From the NCBI GenBank assembly GCA_007570785.1, contig ML660201.1, positions 40,252,863 to 40,316,862 on the forward strand: 64,000 nt of DNA. The letters run 5' to 3'. Below are positions 45,181-57,226 of this stretch, piece after piece. The translations under genes were made by a program, and so were the position numbers. The stretch comes from Antilocapra americana. Taxonomy: Eukaryota; Chordata; Mammalia; Artiodactyla; Antilocapridae. The number at the start of each line of letters is the position of its first letter. Position 1 is the first letter of the stretch. The notes under the pieces are model-generated. The model had not been told where the DNA came from, searched no databases, and saw only the letters and a program-made list of their open reading frames with translations.

Positions 45181-45618
45181 GGAATCCATCAGGGCTGGGG
45201 TACAGAAATGGGTGTCCCAATCCCTTCAGCCTGTCCCTACCTTCAGGCTGAAGAGCAGTGGTTTCTTGATGGCTCTGTGAAGAAAACCTCTAACACCAGG
45301 AAGTAAAGAGTAAAACCTGACCCAGAACTAGCCAGTGGGCCGGTGGAGGGCAGGCTCGGACCTCATAGCTGCTGAGGAAATGTGACTTGGAGGAGAGTCT
45401 TCTGTTGGCATCATTTGGGATGTAGGTGTCAAATTCTCTTGCAGCAGTTACTATGCTGTGGAAGAGCTTGCTCCGCTGAGCAGATGTGGCTTCCAGGCTG
45501 AGGTGAGGGGGACTGAGGTGCTTACAGCTGCAGAAGTGGCCACTGCTTTCTGCTCTATCCCTTCATTGCAGGGATGCAGTGGCATCTCCGGAACTCTGAG
45601 TTCAGGTCCCACTACCTT

Positions 45619-46149
45619 CTATCCCTCCTCCTTCCAGGAGCCGTTATCTTCCCTCTTATCTTTTTCTGGATCCCTCCATGAGGCACAGGCCTCAGCTGAA
45701 GGAGTTAAACTCTGAGGGAAGCCAGCCAGAGCATCGGCCTCAGACAGGGATCCAGATACTAAAAATATCTCATGGTGTGCTCTTTGCAAGTTAAAGAGCA
45801 GTGTTGAAGGCTGTAGCTGGGGATTCTCCCCAAAACTGATTCTGTCCAGTGCCTCATAGTGCCGAGGTCCCAGGTATCTGGTCCCATTCACCTGTATCTG
45901 AAAGTTTATCCACATGGTACTTTGATCTGGGAGAAGGCCATACTCACAATAGAACACATGGAGGAGGGTGGCACCGGAGGTGGGGAGGATTTGGCCAAGC
46001 GGCCTGTGATGCTCAGCAGTCATCACAGCTGATGCAGTGGAGCTGGGCCGTGACAGCACAGCATGAAGGTCATGGGTGTCAAAACTCTCCTGGACCCCCT
46101 TTTGTCTCGAAGGCTGCAGGCTAGGGACCAGCACACCATCCCTCAACAT
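45619..46149 (-). CDS. Unrecognised 176-codon ORF, possible retrocopy remnant or chance ORF
   Basis: It opens with ATG at 46149 in a fair context (ACCATGT); an in-frame TAA two codons upstream fixes this start. The predicted protein has mixed composition, with stretches such as HVFYCEYGLLPDQSTMWINF and LLFNLQRAHHEIF, and no low-complexity run, membrane segment or signal peptide. I do not recognise a family. It lies opposite to the host-gene orientation, inside the probable first intron and outside the repeats I can name. It may be part of an old retrocopy, an unnamed repeat, or chance. Confidence 0.2.
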   Translation of the reverse strand: MLRDGVLVPSLQPSRQKGVQESFDTHDLHAVLSRPSSTASAVMTAEHHRPLGQILPTSGATLLHVFYCEYGLLPDQSTMWINFQIQVNGTRYLGPRHYEALDRISFGENPQLQPSTLLFNLQRAHHEIFLVSGSLSEADALAGFPQSLTPSAEACASWRDPEKDKREDNGSWKEEG

Positions 46150-47329
46150 GGTTTACATGGCCAGCTCTTCCTGTGTTGAAACTGACAGCTGTTTCTTTGG
46201 TCACAAAGGAAGTAGCTGCTCAGTGTTCTGGCCATGTCGTAGAAAGAGAATGTGTCTTCTAACGCTAGAGCCTTACCTGGAGTGGTGAGGAGTGCAGCTC
46301 CTGAGACTGGAGAGGGGACCTCTGGATTGTATCACAGAGGCACCCTGGGGCAGGTGCTCAGGAAGTGGAAAGGTGGGGAAACCGCCAGCATCGGAATGAT
46401 CTGCCCTAGGTCTGTCTCTCTATCCCTTGTCTGTTAGCCTCTGTTGCTCCTCAGCCCAGACTAAAATCCTTAAATGTGGGTATGGTGCACATTCAGATGG
46501 CGTTTTACCATCCCGAGTAGTTGTTTGGTGAAGTGAAGCTCACAGCTCACACTTGTGGGTCCCAGCATTCCTGGCTGCATATTGCATGCTCTGTCTTCAA
46601 GGCATTTCTCATAGCAAGAGATGACATGCTTATTAACACCTTCTTCATCCATCAAACGCTGATGGAGTACCTATTTGAAATGATGTGTGGTTTTACCAAA
46701 ATTGTGACCCAAAGTAATTTGGCCTCACCTGTCTCCATAGACACAGACTGTCCCAAGCTCCAAATAACCAAACCTACCCTCCGAAGGGCCCCAGTGAAAA
46801 TATTTAACCATATTGTCAACTTGATGAGAGTTAATCAGCCATAGGAACAAGACCCAATAGAACTTAAAGTTTTATTAAACTTAAAGTGGCTTAAAGAACA
46901 AAGACGTTTCTCTTTAAGATAGCAGTTCCAAGTTCAGAGGGCGCCTGTGCTCCATGCAGAGTCACAGGCCCAAGTGCCTTTTATCCTGTTGTTTTGTTAT
47001 TTCCAAGTGCATTGTCTTCATCTGCGTGGTCAGAACTGAGTTCCAGCCCATGGAAAGGATGAGCAAGGCTTGACCCTGTCTTGAGACCTAGATGGAGAAG
47101 TGAAACAGCGCATCTGCTCATATTCCATTGGTGCTCATACCTGGCTGCAAGGATGCCTGGGGAATGTAGTCCTTGGTAAAACTCAAATCAGCCGTGGACA
47201 AAAGGGAGAATGGATTTTGATGGACACTGGGCAGCCTTTGACATATTCCTTTTGTATGTATTTAATGTGTCTCTTTGTGTTAACATAAATGCTCCCAGGT
47301 TATAAATGTTGGTTATTTTGCTTTTTCAG

Positions 47330-47422
47330 AAAGAAGACCTGGATCTGCAACGCAGTGTCTATGGACAACTCCAGAGTAATGAACCAGTGTGTCTTTAGAG
47401 GAATGGAAGAAAACAAAGAAAG
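47330..47422 (+). other. Exon 2 of the unidentified gene (start-codon exon)
   Basis: The acceptor is TTATTTTGCTTTTTCAG (ending 47329), a pyrimidine-rich tract and AG. The donor is AAAG/GTAAAA (47422/47423). The 93-bp exon has 31 nt of 5' UTR before an ATG at 47361, and that frame is open to the donor, leaving phase 2. A short exon holding the start codon after a long first intron is common for genes with a CpG-island leader exon. No transcript evidence is available. Confidence 0.6.
47361..47422 (+). CDS. N-terminal coding segment of an unrecognised protein
   Basis: ATG at 47361 (context GTCTATGG, G at +4 but T at -3, so only moderate) opens 20 codons, MDNSRVMNQCVFRGMEENKE, and ends with the first two bases (AG) of a Ser or Arg codon at the donor. 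The peptide is hydrophilic with a charged end, with no signal peptide or membrane segment. A second ATG lies at codon 7. I do not recognise the family, and the next coding exon is probably beyond the window or unseen. Confidence 0.5.
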
Positions 47423-47984
47423 GTAAAAATTTCTTTAAAAATTAAAAAAAAAATTCTTACATGCAACAACTAAGTGCAGTTCAGGACTTTTTGTAAGTCA
47501 GTGGAGGCCATCAAGAATTTGGAGACAGCAAAATTTCCATGTGTCCCCTTTTCATTTCTTGAATTTCTGACACCAGAGGAAGGATACATTTGTCAAGTAT
47601 GAGGGAATTTTTTTCCAACATTTAGAAGGAAGAGTTGGTATATAGAACTGATATGGTCCAGAATTAAATATTTGATTCTAAAACCCAAGGACTCTCATTC
47701 CAAGAAATAATGAGCTTATGCTTAGATGTGTTGTTTCTGCATTTGCTGGTGGTGTGAATCCAGAGGAGGTGAAGGCAGACCCTTAGTGCCTGGCAGTTAC
47801 ATCTTCTCTTGAAGTCATCATCTCTTTTTCTTCTTTCCACCTCCTCTTTTTTTGTTCCTTATAAATAAATGCATTAGCCTAAATACTCACGAAATGCATG
47901 GATAAGTTTTCCTAGGTATTAAAAGTGAAGTCTCCATTGAGCCTCCCCTGCCCCGTTTCATTCCTCACACATACCCTACTCCTG

Positions 47985-48660
47985 TCTTTCCCAGAAGTAA
48001 CCAGTGACCTACTTTGTGAATTTCCTTCCAGAACCTTTGCCAGGTGTCTATGTGTGTTAGTCACTTAGTCGTATCTGACTCTTTGCTACCTCATGGGCTA
48101 TAGCCCTCCAGGCTCCTCTGTCCACGGAATTCTCCAGGCAATATGCATAGGAAAAAAAGTCATTCTTTCCTTCCTTCCTGTTCTTTAAAAACAGTCTGTC
48201 ATACTATGCTTGCTGGTCTATTCTGTACCCTTTGTAAAGCATTCAACAGTATGCTTTAAATGTTTTCAAGACAGTACCTGTGAAACTACCTTGTTTTGCT
48301 GCAAAGTGAGTATTGGGTCCATGGCACGAGAATCTCAGTGTTTTCCTCTCAGTGGTGGTGGGGGTTGGATTCTCTTTTTTGCGCTTCATAGCGGTGCTTT
48401 GATGCACTTTCTGGTTTATGCCTCCAAGCTCATGGGCAGACATGTAGGTTACTGAGGACTGAAGTTGTTGGGCCACCCCATCAGTGAGTTCAAGATGTTC
48501 ATAAATATTGCCAGATTTTTCTCTAAAAAAGCACCACTTACCAACAGGATACCAGATTTCCTGTTTGCCCACCTCTTGCCCCACCTCAGTTCTTCATGCT
48601 TTTTGATTTTTGCCAGTCTGACGGGTGAACAGTGGTATCTCTCCATGGTTGTAATTTCCT
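47985..48660 (-). repeat. Old L1 fragment (antisense), split by a SINE piece
   Basis: AGTAACCAGTGACCTACTTT, GATGTTCATAAATATTGCC, CAGATTTTTCTCTAAAAAAGC and TTTTTGCCAGTCTGACGGG match reversed old-L1 3' text on both sides of the SINE fragment at 48052-48140. Confidence 0.6.
48052..48140 (-). mobile_element. Partial Bov-tA/BOV-A SINE
   Basis: GTTAGTCACTTAGTCGTATC, CTCATGGGCTATAGCCCTCC and CCACGGAATTCTCCAGGC are a reversed BOV-A monomer that stops before the tRNA head. Confidence 0.85.
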
Positions 48661-48984
48661 CCCCCTTCTCTTTACTCTGGGAAAGTTCATCTTCTCAGGT
48701 CTCTCCATTTCCCAGTGGCCTTGGCAAGCATCAGTCTTTACAGAACTCACTGACTATCCTGCGGTCCAGGGCCCCTGGGCAACCTGGGTCTTTCCCAAGA
48801 GCGGACACTTCTCTGTTTCTCTTCTGAAAAGCACCCAAGTCTGCTCTTCCAGGATCGCTCATCCCAGGATCAACTGCTTCTCTCCAGACCCTGGCAGGGG
48901 TTCTTGGGAGAGCCTTGCTTTGGATTTCCCTACTCAAATGGGTTCATCCACTACCATCACCATCATCCTTGGCAGCAATCAGAG

Positions 48985-49095
48985 GGTTTAGTCTATGTCA
49001 GGCTCTGGGTGGATCATTTGGGTCACTCATGTAATTCTCACCACAGCCCTGTGAGGTAGGGAGTTGTGTTGTTACCCCATTATGTCCATTAGGTG
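48985..49095 (-). repeat. MIR SINE fragment (antisense)
   Basis: GTCACTCATGTAATTCTCAC, CACAGCCCTGTGAGGTAGG and TACCCCATTATGTCCATT are in antisense MIR order. Confidence 0.75.
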
Positions 49096-50284
49096 ACATG
49101 AGGACAGAAATTGATTCAAAAACAACCCAAACAACAAGGGAAAAATGAACAAATGAACCCTGTCTTTCCATGGAGTTCCAGCTCCTACCTATTGCTCTCG
49201 CTCTGAGTGACACACGGATGCACGCTTGCTAAGTGTCGAGTTCTTCTGTGGTCATAGCTTGTGGACCAGGTGGAGCCATCAGGCCCATGTTCATGGCGGC
49301 CTTGACCGCACTCAAGAGAGTCTAGAAGTGGAGAGTGTGTTTTGGGTTTTGTCTGCCTCCAGCATATGAACACAGGCTCTTGCATTTCACCAGCCCCTCT
49401 GCTCTGGTGTACAGTTGGGGGTGATGGTCCCACCAGTGTCTGTCCAAAATACCTCCCTGGTAAGGGGCTATCAGGGTGAGCCTGCTTGTCGTGGGAATGA
49501 ATCTACTTGATTAGGATAAATAAGCCCACTGAGCTGTGGCCAGAGAGGAAGTTCTTCTGTTGCCTCCATAGACCTGATCAGTCATCCTCCCTAACATGTT
49601 TAACTTTAGACCTTCTTCTTAAGGCAGGCAGAGTGCAGTTTCAGAGATCTTCTTGAGCCCCAGCCCCTGCCCCCGACTCCCCGTAATGTTTAGAGACGTA
49701 ACCATGCGGAGCCGGCAGAGGTCCTAGGCTGGCTGTCTGGTTTCTTCTTCATCAGGACCGTGTGAAGCGGTCGGGCCTGGAGGGGGCAATGATTGTCCGA
49801 GTTCACACAGACAGGCGTGGTCTCAGGCCTGCGGGGGCTGGGGCTCTGGCTCTTTACACAACATCGCAGCCACTTCTCATGTGATTATTAGGAGCACTTG
49901 TTCCCCAAATTGGTTTTATTAACTGATAATGCCTTGTAGGAAACCAGCTCATTGATTAGTTAATTATTCATTCAGTGGGAATTTATGAAATACAAATGTG
50001 TGCACCAGAGACAGTGACTTAAGTAAGATGAATTCTCAGGGAGTGCAGGGTTGGAGGGAGTGGGCTTTTGCACACATAATGAGGAATTAATTTTAATTCT
50101 TCATTAGTCAATGGGGATAATAATAGTACCTCCTGCAATGGCATGTCCTGAGATAGTCATAGTAAGGCACCTGACCTGGAGAAAGCCCCCAGTTAAGGCA
50201 TCTGTTTTCATTTTTGTTTGTTTATATTTAATCCCACATAGCGTGAGGAGCCTAGGAAGATTTTTCCATCGGAAGATTGATACA

Positions 50285-50495
50285 GCCAGACTTGTGGTTT
50301 AGAAATGATAATCCAGGTGCACCAGCCCTGAGCACCTTGTATCAAGCGTCAAACCTGGGCTGGCGATTGATTTCACATATGATAATTTACATGTTTCAAT
50401 GCCGTTCTCCCATGTCATTCCACCCTTGCCCTCTCCCACAGACTCTAAAAGACTGTTCTATACATCTGCGTCTCTTTTGCTGTCTCGCATCTTGA
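50285..50495 (-). mobile_element. Ruminant L1 3' UTR fragment (antisense)
   Basis: AACCTGGGCTGGCGATTGAT, TTACATGTTTCAATGCCG, ACAGACTCTAAAAGACTG and CTTTTGCTGTCTCGCATC read as reversed 3' UTR of a relatively young bovid L1. Confidence 0.75.
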
Positions 50496-50665
50496 TCTGC
50501 TTATCAGCTTCCATCTTGTCCTTCAAGCAGGAGCTGTTTTGGTCACTGATTTTTATGAGCTCTTTGTTCACTGCCCAAGGGCTATGGGGGCCTGCTCAGT
50601 TTCCTCTACCTCCAGAAGTTCATCTGCTGATCTTGAGCAGCTGGCGTCTGCACTGTGCATTTCTT

Positions 50666-50884
50666 CATGCTCAGTTGCTAAGTCATGTCTGACTCTCTGC
50701 GACCCTATAGACTGTAGCCCGCCAGGCTCCTCTGGCCATGGGATTGTCCAGGCAAGAATACTGGAGTGGGTCATCATTTTCTCCTCCAGGGGACATAGGT
50801 CCTGACCCAGGAATCAAACCGTGACTCTTGCATCTCCTGTATTGACTGATGGATTCTTTACCATTAGCACCACCTGGGAAGCCC
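50666..50884 (-). mobile_element. Bov-tA SINE (antisense)
   Basis: AGTCATGTCTGACTCTCTGC, TAGACTGTAGCCCGCCAGGC, CATCTCCTGTATTGACTG and the reversed head CACCACCTGGGAAGCCCC are complete. Confidence 0.93.
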
Positions 50885-51699
50885 CTGAGAAGCTGGAGAC
50901 CCAGCAAAAGGGAGAATAACCCCTCCTGACCAGAGACACTAGCCTTCAGTCTCGAACTCAGCAGCCCTGTGACCTTGAGCAGGGCACTTCACCTCTCCAC
51001 GGTGTCTTCTTGGAGTTTCCTTCAGCATCTCTCACGGTCTGCTCCTCAGAACATGATTGCCTGCAAACATTAATAAGCACTGAAGGGGAAAATGGGGCCT
51101 GTTGCCAAACTTGTCCGGCCATTGCTGACTTCGGCTCAGAGGTGTGACCTTCCTCACAGGACCCAACAGAGTCTGTGAAAGGTCAGTGTGCAGGGAGGGT
51201 AGGGTATGCGGCCCCCCGCCCCCCACACCTGCTGTTGCACGGATCACACCGGGGACACGCCGACTGGAAGATCTTGAAGCTTCTTCCCAGTGCTGCAGTG
51301 ATGTCCCTGGGACAGAGAGGCATAGATGCTGGATATCTGAATGCTTTAGTGTTTTGTTTTTGATAGGAACTTTAAAATAGTATTGTAGGCAAAAGATGGA
51401 AGAGGTCTTCCAGTCCCTGTCAAAAACCTGCCAGTGAGTGAGTGGAGAAGTGGGAGGGTCAGGTGTCTTCATGCCTGTTTTTATTCAGGCAGAAATTTTT
51501 CTGGGCAAAGAACACTCAGCTGCAGTTTGAAAAACCAGTGTGCAGCATCTGCTCTGCCTCTCCTTGATTGTGTGACTTCGGGTGTCTCTCTTCTCTCTCC
51601 TATCGTTTATTGGCTTAGAAGAATGGTTGGTTAATTGATGACTTTTCCTTTCAATCCTAAAATTCTAGATGTAGCTATACATATGTATATATATTTAAT

Positions 51700-51974
51700 T
51701 AAAACATTGTTTTGGCTGCCCTAGCTCTTTGTTGCTGTGTGTGGGTCTTCTCTAGTTGAGGTGAGTGGGTGCTACTCTCTAGCTGGGTTGCGCGGGCTTC
51801 TCTCTGCAGTGGCTGCTCTCATTGCAGAGCACAGGCTCTAGAGCGTGGCTCAGTGCTTGTGGCACATGGGCTTAGCTGCCCTGCTGCATGTGGAACCTTC
51901 CCAGGCCAGGGATCAAACCCTTGCCCCCTGCATTGGCAGGCGCATTCTTAACTGCTGAGCCACCAGGGCAGTCT
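51700..51974 (-). mobile_element. CHR-type SINE (antisense)
   Basis: TTTTGGCTGCCCTAGCTCTT, CATGGGCTTAGCTGCCCTGC, CAGGGATCAAACCCTTGCC and GCTGAGCCACCAGGGCAG are reversed CHR features. Confidence 0.92.
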
Positions 51975-52499
51975 GGTGTATTGCTTGAAACAGCTGAAAA
52001 CCTTTGTAAGTCATTGAGGGCAGACGTGGTCTGTGTTGACTCCGTAGGGCGGTGCCTGGGATACAGTCATCACTCACTAAACATGTGTTGCATAAATATG
52101 AAAACAGAATACACTCCTTACTCCATTCAGTGGCGGGCGTAAGCCCAGAGACAGGTTATTATTAAACAAGTGTTAAGTTAATTGAGTGAGTCATCTTCTC
52201 TGAGACACATGAAGACCCAGGGATGTTATTTTGCAGATGAGAAACTGACACTTTGGGAGGCAGAGTGCTGGGCTGTGGTCGTGTAGCCGGAATGGAAAAG
52301 CCAAGACCCAGATTCAGCCTCCTGAGCCTCAACTTCTGCTTCGTTGTGGTTTTCCCCAACTAAATCATCTTTCTATGTCCTTGATGTGGTTAGAGGCGTT
52401 AATTAGGACAGTGGCCTGAAAGATCTGCTGTGAAGACACTGAAAAAGCTCTTCAGTTCTCCAGGGAGCCTGGCTACTTCTCTACATAGAAAATCATAAT

Positions 52500-52670
52500 A
52501 ATGTCTTCCAATTCTGGGCACCTCCTGAGGGGCTTTTTATGTGTATTGGCTCCAAACACCACAGCAACTGAGCAGAATGCACTTTCCTTGCCTCCATTTT
52601 ACAGATGAAGGAGCAGTTTTAAGTACCTGCCCCAGTGTCACAGGTAACTGTTGGGACACCTGTGTCTTTG
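52500..52670 (-). repeat. MIR SINE copy (antisense)
   Basis: CTTGCCTCCATTTTACAGAT, GAAGGAGCAGTTTTAAGTAC and CTGCCCCAGTGTCACAGG are in antisense MIR order. Confidence 0.8.
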
Positions 52671-53984
52671 ATGCTCTTAATGGAGAAAACCCCTGGCCTT
52701 CTTGCCATTCCCCCTGTTTCTCATCCAACTAGGACCCTCATCTTACCTTGTCCTTACAGGTGAGTGCTTGGAGCCCCTCTGCAGGATGGGGAGGGGTTGC
52801 CATGGCTGTCCCAGGGGTGAGACTGGGCTTCAGCAGAGGGAATCCATTGAGGTACAGATGGTGGGCATTTGAGTCTCATTGGTAGCCCATCAACGTGTTC
52901 CTAATTCCAGGAAGCTCTTCATAATGGACCCTAGTGATGGGAGAACTCCCAGGAGGATGTTAGACAAAGTGGTGACAATCCTTGGCCCAGTTGTTGAAGT
53001 TTGGACAACAGTGGTATTTAGATCATAAAGTTGATGCGAAGGTTCAGTCTGGGAAGAAGTCCCTCACTTGAGGTCACTGGGCACCTGGTTAACACCTGGT
53101 GCCTGGCCTTAGTCTGTTATCAGCCTGGAAATCATTCTACCAACTGCAGAACCAAGGGGGACACACCAGAACACCTGCCCTCTACTTTTCTATAATGATC
53201 CTTGTGGTGATCACCTTGGAAAATTTGTTCAGCAGCTATTTGAGTACCTACCGTGTGCTCAGCTCTATCAGCACGCTGGGAATGCAGTCAGATCTGGGCC
53301 TTGCTTCCGGCATGGAAGGAGAGATGAATGTCTGTAATGGGAGGCAAGCAGGATTAAGGGAGGGCCTAGCAGGGTCTGGCGCATAGTGTGCACCTGGGAA
53401 GTGCTTCAGAACACTCAAACTGGAGGGGACTCGGATGGGCGCAGCACTTGAGAGTAGTCCCAGGAAACGCAGTGCACAGGTCTGGCGGGGGACGCTCACC
53501 CAGCCCTCGCCCCGCAAACGGACGATGACGCATGAAAGGCAGCACCTGTCCTGATGCTGAGTCCTCGCTGGGTGGGGCTGTGTGCGTCAGTCTCCCTCCT
53601 GGGAATCTGATTAAAAAAAAAAAAAATTCCTCCCAGGCAAGAGCATGGCACATTTCCTGGAGGAAAATCGACCAAGAATCAGGCTTGGAGAGCTGTATGA
53701 AGCTGGGGGTGGGGGCTTGTGAACCCTCAGTGGTTGAAGAGCTCACTGTACCTCACAGAGGTACAGAACTGTCATGATGCATTTATGAAGCGCTGGCTCG
53801 TGTCGGATGTTCTCTGGGTTTTGAGTGGAGGGAATCTTAAGACACCGTCTCTAGATGGGGGCAGAGCGTGGGAACCCGGGCAGGCTCCCTGTGATCGTTG
53901 CTTGGACTTGAGCTGCTTGTGGCCTTTGTCCCACCCTGTGCAGTGCTGTGAGCACACGAGCAGGAGCCAGCGCCTTCTGTAAGG

Positions 53985-54155
53985 ATGGGGGTGGATCGAG
54001 GGCCTGCTGTGTGCCAGGCGCTGCCCCAGGCTCAGGGCTAGCTCTGTGACTTGTTGTGTTGCCCGTAAGGAAACTGCCCGGGGAGGTGATGTGCCTGGAG
54101 GTTACACAGTGAGTTTGTAGCAGAGGTGGAATTAGAATCCGGTTGTCCTGTAGCC
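53985..54155 (-). repeat. MIR SINE copy (antisense)
   Basis: CTGCTGTGTGCCAGGCGCTG, GTAAGGAAACTGCCCGGGG and GGAGGTTACACAGTGAG then GAGGTGGAATTAGAATCCGG follow the antisense MIR order. Confidence 0.75.
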
Positions 54156-55439
54156 ATGGATGATGGCAATTAATGGGGCCAGGTCAGAGCCCAGTTGTCC
54201 TTTGGGAGGTTGTCCTCGTGATTAGGACTGAGGACCTTTCTTTATTCGTCTGTCAATTTGAACAAGTAAGAAAAGTTTTCACCCTTTCCCTAGATTCCCT
54301 CCTTGCCTTCCTTACTGTCCTTCTTTCCCCAGGTCCCTGCGGTCCTTCCTCATTCCTTCGGCACCTCCCAAACTCTTAGGATTTTTCCAAGGCAACTCAT
54401 TTTCTTACCTCCCCAACCCCGTCTTGCTACCATTTTAGTTTTGGTAGTTCATGGGATTTTGCCAAGTCTTAGTTTTCCACATTGTTGTAATCATAGTAGT
54501 TTTATGATACTTCTCACTTGTGTCAATCATTTTTTCATTACATGGTCTTCATATGCATTCTTTTTTAAGTGCTGTATAATAGCTCATTCATGTAAAAAAA
54601 ATCTAGAGTGGCTGCTCTGTGCCTGGCCCTGTCCTATTAAATGAATGAGCAGGAACTTGATGCTGCCCCTGCCTGCATGGAGGTCCTAATTAGTGGGAAA
54701 GTTGGCCGTTAATTTCACAATCACTTAGGCAGAATGTTCTGTTATGTTATGTGATGCTGTTGTAGGTGAGTTTTAATAACCTGTTTTGTTCTCCCTAAAG
54801 CAAGTAAAGGGGAGTTTCACCTCTCCAGTGACATCTGAAAACACTTCCTGGGGTAGAAGGGGTGAGCATTTCAGGCAGAAGGCACACTTTTACTGTGTGG
54901 AAAATTTTTTAAAAAGTATAAAGCTGTCAGTCATGCGAAAAGAATACTGTGCTTTGGATAGTAGGCATATTTTAAGTTCTGAAACAATGAAGATCTAATC
55001 ACTTGGGAAAGACCTAACAACTCCTTTCTTTGTGTTCTTTACCTTTTTATTATAATATGTTATCAAAGAAACTAAGTTTTATATTGTATTTTTTTCCACC
55101 CTACTGTATATTTGGAAAATTTGTAGCCCTTCAGAAAAGCTAACAGATTTTTTTAAACCTAGATTTTATTTGAACATTTTGCATCATTACTGTCTCTCTC
55201 TGTATGTGTATATGTGTACACATATATACTTTTTTTTCCCCTAACTTGGAAATCCGCTGCAGACTACCTCTAAATACCTTGACCTGTAACTCTTAAAATA
55301 GGGGCAGTCTTCATATTCACCCACTTTTACCCACCTCTGCAAATTAGCAATAATTTTAAAATGTCTTTTTTTTTTAAAATGCAAATATAGAACTTTTTAA
55401 AAAAAGTTTTGTAGAGTGAGCACCCATACAATTAACACT

Positions 55440-55830
55440 TGTTTGGATCACTGTACAGCTGTTGAAGAAAAATTAGTTACAGCTACACATAAAAGTGTGA
55501 ATGAATCTCAAAACATAATGTTCAGTGAAAATGTTGGTTCCAAGAGAACATATACAGTATGATGACTGTATTTTTAAAGTTCAAAACACATGAAATTAAA
55601 CAATTATAAAGAAAAAAATAATTATAAGGAAAAGCAAGAGAAAGTTAACCACAGAATTCAAGACCATGGTTATCTCAGAGGGGCAGGATAGAATGTGAAT
55701 GAGGATGGGTTACTGGGGACTGTTAAAGAAGCAAGTTTTCACATGTGCTTATAGTTTTGGAATTCTTTATTATGCACGTGTACTTTATAAATTATTTTGC
55801 ATTTACTCATTAAAATGTCTTTTTTTTTTA
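55440..55830 (+). mobile_element. Old L1 3' UTR fragment
   Basis: AAAGTGTGAATGAATCTCAA, AATGTTCAGTGAAAATG, ATACAGTATGATGACTG and TTTTTAAAGTTCAAAACAC match old L1M 3' text in the sense direction. Confidence 0.6.
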
Positions 55831-56799
55831 GTGTCAGTTCTCTTCATTACATATTTTATATATATGCATAAGTTCATTCCAGTGTTTGGGCTTAGTACAT
55901 GATTCTAAAATGAGGAAGTAAAGATTTTCCCTGTGTCAATGGGACAAGTCCCAATAGTTTTAAAAATTCTATCATGAGGTTACATTAACATTGCAAACAA
56001 GAAAATAAATCCTATTTTGAATACTATCTTGAAATCCAAGAAAGTGTATAAATTCCAGTAAGTGAAATCTATTCATAGGTGTTTACAAACGGCAGGAGAT
56101 CCAAAGGCCGGCAGTACTTCACAAATGCATGTAATGAAGTGTGTAGAAACTCAAGACAGATGGTCTGCTTCCCATCTTTTGTTCATGTGGTTTTTGTCAT
56201 ATAGACAAATGTGAGTATAGGATGTCCTTGTCCTTTCAGTGGAAAGGGTAGTGCTGTTCAGCATGAGGTAAAGGTAACCCAACCTAGGCAACCTTTCACC
56301 TCCAGGTGAGCCGAAACACCTTTGCCTTCCCTTAGCACCATGTCATAAAGTGACATTGGGTTTTATCAGCTATATTTCAGAAAAAAGATTTTTTAAAAGC
56401 TGGTACACTTTCTTCAAAGAGGTTCATCTTCAGAAGCCTTGTACACAGCACCATTTTAGGATTGAGGGAGGAGGTGGGGGTCGATTTAGGGAACACAAGT
56501 CAGATGTCACTGTCATCACTCAGAAATGCACTTGGCACTTCTCTTACCCTTCCAAGGACATCTCTCTCTTCTTTAAAAAAATCTGGGTTCAGTGTCAATT
56601 TTACTTCTAGTAAAAAAGGGATTATTCTAGTCCCTTTTTATTTAGCTGAGGCCTAAATATCCAGACCATATTCAAATTTCTTTAGCTTTTTCAAAACATT
56701 TTTTTATAGCTCATTCCATTTCTCCTCCTTCCCACCCCACATCCAGGGAGCATTCCTGGTGGAAGCACTGCCTGCAGTTCTTATGTCCCTTTAGTCCCC

Positions 56800-56969
56800 T
56801 TTAATCGTGGTGCTAGTAGTGAAGAATCCACCTGCCAACACAGCAGGTATAGGAGATGTGGATTCGATCCCTGGGTTGGGAAGATTCCCTCAAAGAGGAA
56901 ATGGCAACCCACTCCATTATTCTCCACGGGGTCACAAAGAGTCAGACACGACTGAGAATCTGAGCACAA
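56800..56969 (+). mobile_element. Bov-tA SINE (sense), shortened in the middle
   Basis: The head (GCTAGTAGTGAAGAATCCAC, GGATTCGATCCCTGGGTTGG) passes to a tail that lacks about 30 bp of the BOV-A monomer (CACTCCATTATTCTCCACGG) and ends CAGACACGACTGAGAATC. Confidence 0.9.
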
Positions 56970-56979
56970 AATCCTTTGG

Positions 56980-57208
56980 GAAGGTCATATACACACTGCT
57001 ATATTTAAAATGGATAGCCAACAAAACCCTGTTGTATAGCACATGTAACTCTACTCAGTGTTATGCGCCAGCCTGGATGGGAGGGGGCTTTGGGGGACAA
57101 CGGATACATGTATATGTATGGCGAAGTTGCCTCACTGCCCGCTTGAAACTATCACAACATTGTTAATTGGCTATACCCCAATACAAAATGTTTTTGGTGT
57201 TAAAAAAA
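56980..57208 (+). mobile_element. Ruminant L1 3' UTR end with A-tail
   Basis: AACCCTGTTGTATAGCACAT, CTATCACAACATTGTTAATT and GGCTATACCCCAATACAAAA end in TTAAAAAAATA, the typical L1 3' terminus of artiodactyls. Confidence 0.8.
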
Positions 57209-57226
57209 TATTCAGTTTGTAGGGTT

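Larger units (their letters stand above)
9431..47329 (+). other. Probable large first intron
   Basis: It runs from the donor at 9431 to the acceptor at 47328-47329. Apart from the repeats listed, no exon with a recognisable protein was seen. Stretches where I see nothing definite include about 9.97-10.3, 10.5-11.4, 12.1-13.0, 19.0-20.5, 28.8-29.5, 30.6-31.0, 32.8-33.5, 36.7-37.6, 38.7-39.8, 40.0-42.3 and 46.2-47.3 kb. An early alternative exon may exist at 9610-9672. Confidence 0.5.
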
